Origin: Turnera subulata
Lineage: Eukaryota > Streptophyta > Magnoliopsida > Malpighiales > Passifloraceae
NCBI GenBank assembly: GCA_028386065.3
Contig: JAKUCV010002034.1
Span: 1 to 64,000 of the forward strand
Length of the DNA stretch: 64,000 nucleotides
Reading direction: 5' to 3'
In this document: positions 60,279 through 64,000 of the stretch, one piece after another
How positions within the stretch are numbered: position 1 is the first letter of the stretch
Layout of the letters: the number at the start of each line of letters is the position of its first letter
The notes under the pieces: model-generated
Databases searched by the model: none
What the model was told of the DNA's origin: nothing
The model's input: only the letters and a program-made list of their open reading frames with translations
Made by a program: the position numbers and the translations under genes

Positions 60279-60961
60279 TGTTGGTTTTGATTTCTTGAAC
60301 AACTGGAATTTCAAACAAACATCGATGTTGGCTTCAAAGCATCGATGTTGGAATCCTACTAGAATTTTGGCAGAATGTTTTCAACATCGATGTTGGAACA
60401 AGAACATCGATGTTTTGTTGATCAGCAACTTCAGACAATTCGGCCGAATGCTATGAACATCGATGTTGGAATTAGAACATCGATGTTCTTCTGGGAAAAT
60501 CTGGAAAATTTCCAGAAAACTGCAGAAACGCAAGAAGTTGGTTTTCTTGGTTACTGTTCCATTGGTTTTCTCTCAAATCTCACAAACTCTTGACTTGAAC
60601 ACTTAATGAACGAGTCAGAGAAGATGTAGTGAAGTGAAAACACACAATTACTCTTTTATTTCACTTGATTAACATTGATTACAACACTCAAATTTATAGG
60701 ACAGAACCAGCCTATAACCACTCAACTCCACTAAACTTTGAACATATTTAAACAGCACTACTCTTTTGCTTTTCAGTAGTGTGTTTACTCATAATAGCAC
60801 ATCATTAAAGGAAAGCACACTACAATCAGGATAACATTATCAAAGTACAATAATAAAATCACACTCACCACTCACACACTAGATTCTAGAAGTGACTGAA
60901 ACCAAACTTACTGCTCCAAACTTACTGCAGTAATTTCTGCAGCTTGATCACATAGCTAACA
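60279..60961 (-). repeat. 3' LTR of the copia element, 683 bp
   Basis: On the plus strand it reads TGTTGG...GCTAACA, so both ends show TG/CA. On the element's strand a TATA box (TATAAATT, complement of 60691-60698) is followed by AATAAA (complement of 60655-60660), placing U3 at about 60700-60961 and R/U5 at about 60279-60670. The U5 part holds six 12-bp palindromes, AACATCGATGTT or one mismatch, at 60318, 60338, 60383, 60403, 60456 and 60476. The left target duplication would be GTAAT at 60274-60278. Confidence 0.88.
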
Positions 60962-62449
60962 CTCCCCCTTGACCAAGCTGCTCTTCATATTCAGTTGACT
61001 TCTTAGAACTTCAAACCTATTCCTTGGAAGTGGTTTGGTGAACAGGTCTGCCAATTGCTCCTCTGAACTGCAATGCATTACTTGAACTTCTCCTTCGTTT
61101 TCAGCTTCACGAATCACATGATACTTGATCTTGATATGCTTTGTTCTTCCATGATCAATTGGATTCTTTATCATGGCAATGGCAGACTGATTATCACAGA
61201 ACAATTCTACAGGTTCTTCTTGCTCCATTTTGAGATCAAACATGATTTTCCTGAACCAAGTGACTTGATTCACAGTGGATGCTGCTGCCAAGTACTCTGC
61301 TTCAGCAGTGGATTGTGCCACGACACTTTGCTTCTTTGAACACCAGGCAAATGCATTAGAACCTAACAAGAAGACATATCCGGTTGTGCTCTTCATGTCA
61401 TCAACACTACCAGCCCAATCACTATCACTGAAAACCTTCAATTTTGCATCTTTGACTGAGCTATAGTGCAGACCGATATTAGTTGTACCTTTCACATACC
61501 TAAGCACTCTCTTCATCACAGTTGCATGACTTTGCTTAGGAGAATGAAGATACCTGGACAATAAGTTTGCTGCAAATAACAAGTCAGGGCGAGTTGCTGT
61601 CAAATACAACAAACTCCCTACACAACTTCTGTAGATGCTCTCTTCAGCTCCTTCTTCAGATTCATTCTTTGAGAGTTTTGTATTCTGAATAAGAGGGGTT
61701 GCTACAGGGTTACAGGAATCCATTTTGAACTTCTTTAGGATTCCTTCAGCATATTTTTCCTGTGAAATCACAATTCCCTCAGTGCATTGCTTCACTTCCA
61801 TTCCAAGAAAATATTGCATCAATCCGAGATCAGACATCTCAAACTCCTTTTTCATTTCAGTTTTGAACACTGAAATCTTGCTTTGATCAACTCCAGTTAC
61901 TAGTATATCATCAACATAAAGGGAAACTATGACTAACTCTTCACAAGAACTCCCTTTCACATAGAGAGTTGCTTCACTTTCACTCCTCTTGAATCCTTGC
62001 TCAGCAAAATAACTATCAATGCGGCTGTACCATGCTCTTGGAGCTTGTTTCAACCCATAGAGTGCCTTTTTCAACCTATACACATGATCTTCTTTGTCTT
62101 CCACAACAAACCCAATAGGCTCTTCAACATACACTTCATCTAGTATTCCATTTAAGAATGCAAACTTCACATCTAAATGGTACACCTTCCACTTGTTCTG
62201 TGCAGCAACTGCCAACAGCAATCTTATAGTATCAAGACGAGCCACAGGAGCGAAAGTCTCAAGATAGTCAAGACCAAATTGTTGAGCATAGCCTTTCACA
62301 ACCAGCTTTGCTTTAAACTTTGAAATACTTCCATCAGGGTTTATTTTGGTGCGAAAGACCCATTTGACTCCAATAATCTTCTTGTTTCCTGGCCTCGCCT
62401 CAAGCTCCCAAGTAGCATTCTTGTTGATCATGGCAATTTCAGTCTCCAT
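60956..62449 (-). CDS. Copia pol, reverse transcriptase and RNase H segment
   Basis: 497 codons are open here from an internal Met; the true reading frame extends upstream towards 62700. It shows the copia reverse transcriptase (WVFRTKINPDGSI, QQFGLDYLETFAPVARLDT, LDVKFAFLNGILDEVYVEEP, catalytic YVDDILVTG) and RNase H (VFSDSDWAGS, KSTTGYVFLLG, STAEAEYLAAA, LADLFTKPLP). The stop TAG at 60956-60958 overlaps the start of the LTR. Key residues appear intact. A frameshift at about 62700 separates it from the integrase part. Confidence 0.92.
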   Translation of the reverse strand: METEIAMINKNATWELEARPGNKKIIGVKWVFRTKINPDGSISKFKAKLVVKGYAQQFGLDYLETFAPVARLDTIRLLLAVAAQNKWKVYHLDVKFAFLNGILDEVYVEEPIGFVVEDKEDHVYRLKKALYGLKQAPRAWYSRIDSYFAEQGFKRSESEATLYVKGSSCEELVIVSLYVDDILVTGVDQSKISVFKTEMKKEFEMSDLGLMQYFLGMEVKQCTEGIVISQEKYAEGILKKFKMDSCNPVATPLIQNTKLSKNESEEGAEESIYRSCVGSLLYLTATRPDLLFAANLLSRYLHSPKQSHATVMKRVLRYVKGTTNIGLHYSSVKDAKLKVFSDSDWAGSVDDMKSTTGYVFLLGSNAFAWCSKKQSVVAQSTAEAEYLAAASTVNQVTWFRKIMFDLKMEQEEPVELFCDNQSAIAMIKNPIDHGRTKHIKIKYHVIREAENEGEVQVMHCSSEEQLADLFTKPLPRNRFEVLRSQLNMKSSLVKGEC

Positions 62450-62580
62450 TGCTTTTCTCCAATGCTCAAATTTTGCAGCCTCCTCATAGGAATTTGGTTC
62501 AGTCTCTACAAAGTTACATCTCTCATAGACTTCAGCAAGTGGCTTGATCTTTGTAGGAGGAGTATCTGAATCATAATCCT

Positions 62581-63963
62581 CTAGATTAAGAGGTTCTTCA
62601 CTTTGTATTGCTTTTGGAGAAACTGTTGAGCTTGCATTCTGAATTTTTTTAATCTTCCAATCCCAATAAGCATTCTCATCAATTTTGACATCCTTGTAGT
62701 TACAATCTTCTCATTATCAATCAAGATTACCCGATAACCTTTTGATTTGCTGCTGTAGCCAAGAAAGATCCCTTTTTCTGCCTTGAAATCTAGCTTTCTT
62801 CTTTTCTCAGCTAGAATATGAACATAACAGGGTGAGCCAAACACTTTAAGATGCTTAACTGTTGGTTTCTTACCAGTCCAAGCTTCAATGGGAGTCTTTC
62901 CTTCAATTGACTTTGTTGGAAGCCTATTGATGAGATAGACAGAAGTGTAGGTAGCTTCTGCCCAAAATCTTTGAAGAAGTTTCTTTTCTGCTAACATGCT
63001 GCGAGCCATTTCCACTATGGTTCTATTCTTCCTTTCCACTACACCATTCTGCTGAGGCGAATAGGGCACAGTTAATTGATGTACTATGCCATTCTTGCTG
63101 CAAAATTCTTCAAAGCTGTTAGAAACATACTCCCCTCCTCTATCAGACCTCAACTTCTTTATCTTGCAATTGCTTTGGACTTCAACCATACTCTTGAACT
63201 TCTTGAACACCTCTAAAGTAGCCAACTTGTTCTTCAAGAAGTATACCCAAGCCATTGTTGTTAAATCATCAATGAATAGCAGAAAATACAAATTTCCACT
63301 AAGAGAGGGAGTTTGCATTGGCCCGCAAAGGTCAGTATGCACAAGCTCCAACTTCTGTGATGCTCTCCATGTTGAAGCACTAGAGAAAGCTGTTCTATGC
63401 ATTTTCCCTAACTGACATGGTTCACAAACAGCAGCAAAATCTTGTTCTAGTGGCAAATCTCTAACAATCTCCTTTTGAGCAGCTAGTTTCAATGAATGAA
63501 TACCAACATGACCACATCTTCTATGCCATAAATCACTCTCTTCAACATCACTTTTGAAAGTCATTTTAGCATGCATTTTCAAGTTCACAGGAAAAGCATT
63601 ATTCTGCATTCCAATCTCACAAATCCGCCTACCATTCTTTTCAACAATCATGCAGCAGTCATTTTCAAAGATAACTAAATATCCCTTCTTACTTAGTTGT
63701 GACACACTCAACAAATTATGCTTCAATCCAGGTACGAACAAGACATCTTTAATCACTTTAGTAACTCCATTAAAGATTGTAATCACAGTACCTTTACCAG
63801 CAGACATAAGCTTTGCACCATCAGCAGTCCTGACCTCCACATGTATTGAGTTGTCCAAACTTTTGAACCATTTTTTATTTCCAGTCATATGACTGGTGCA
63901 TCCATTGTTAATAAACCAGATAGTGTCATCTGATTTTTCTGCAAATTCATTGGCCATGAACAT
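62581..63963 (-). pseudogene. Copia pol, protease remnant and integrase segment, frameshifted at its 3' end
   Basis: Starts in the aspartic protease: the active-site DSG of copia proteases (WxIDSGCTSHMT) is here WFINNGCTSHMTG, so the catalytic aspartate is replaced. Then LLSVSQLSKKGY, the gag_pre-integrase zinc region (HRRCGHVG with CEPCQLGK), and the integrase core with HTDLCGPM, LRSDRGGEY and YSPQQNGVVERKNR (the Asp-Asp-Glu residues), followed by KTPIEAWTGKKP and FGSPCYVHI. After KIVTTR a missing base near 62697-62702 shifts the frame into a meaningless tail; the correct frame continues into the reverse transcriptase. The element is therefore not autonomous as assembled. Confidence 0.9.
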
Positions 63964-64000
63964 AAACTCTTCTTGCTTCTCTTCGTCTAGTTTAGCTTGA

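Larger units (their letters stand above)
60279..64000 (-). mobile_element. Ty1/copia retrotransposon, 3' part (continues past the window)
   Basis: Minus-strand order from the right edge: remains of protease, integrase, reverse transcriptase, RNase H, polypurine tract (60962-60970) and 3' LTR (60279-60961). This is the copia gene order (integrase before reverse transcriptase). It inserted into a CNL 3' tail: paralogous tails read CTTGTAATTATAAT (24630, 39735) where this one is split after GTAAT. The other LTR is outside the window. Confidence 0.93.

Overview
This is nuclear DNA from a flowering plant, most probably a eudicot: intronless PHT1 phosphate transporters, a tandem family of RGA-type CC-NB-ARC-LRR (CNL) disease-resistance genes, and typical plant L1 LINE, Ty1/copia, hAT, SINE and solo-LTR insertions in AT-rich spacers. 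The species cannot be told from the sequence. Two assembly gaps are present (one N at 26445; 738 N at 55119-55856).

Layout. 1-16 kb: a head-to-tail PHT1 array on the minus strand (copy 1 only as its first codons at 1-67, copy 2 at 2053-3696, copy 3 at 13915-15570), each with a PHR1-type P1BS site about 470-545 bp upstream of its ATG. Copies 2 and 3 are pushed apart by a nested insertion: a hAT-type element (5187-12516, 8-bp target duplication) carrying a nearly intact L1 LINE (6125-12352, 50-bp target duplication), which itself split a 225-bp tandem repeat.

16-60 kb: a CNL cluster on the plus strand, five copies (called CNL-1 to CNL-5 here) plus LRR-tail fragments and an orphan 3' tail. The copies share a promoter with a TATATAAA box, a 5'-UTR intron ending just before the ATG, an apparently uninterrupted coding region and a long 3' region with predicted 3'-UTR introns. 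Every copy is broken by a different lesion: promoter/N-terminus loss plus a 34-bp deletion (CNL-1), a 16-bp deletion through GLPL and an assembly gap (CNL-2), a premature TGA plus a 4-bp deletion (CNL-3), a 1-bp insertion plus C-terminal loss (CNL-4), a gap plus a 7-bp insertion (CNL-5). The repeated spacers act as internal controls: SINE, hAT-MITE, MITE and solo-LTR insertions can be recognised because a paralogous spacer keeps the empty site.

Between CNL-4 and CNL-5 (46.7-50.5 kb) lies unrelated sequence: ATT microsatellites, a chimeric ORF ending in a LINE-type endonuclease fragment, a 140-bp tandem repeat between two divergent TATA boxes, a frameshifted small coiled-coil gene and a threonine synthase pseudogene. 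51.0-53.5 kb is a 2.4-kb solo LTR. 60.3-64 kb is the 3' part of a Ty1/copia element on the minus strand; its LTR holds three pairs of a 12-bp palindrome at exact 20-bp spacing in the transcribed leader, the most unusual small-scale signal in the window.

Functionally, the intact protein-coding potential is two full phosphate transporters and the LINE ORF2; the resistance cluster looks like a decaying birth-and-death family, although long-read re-assembly is needed before all copies are accepted as pseudogenes.
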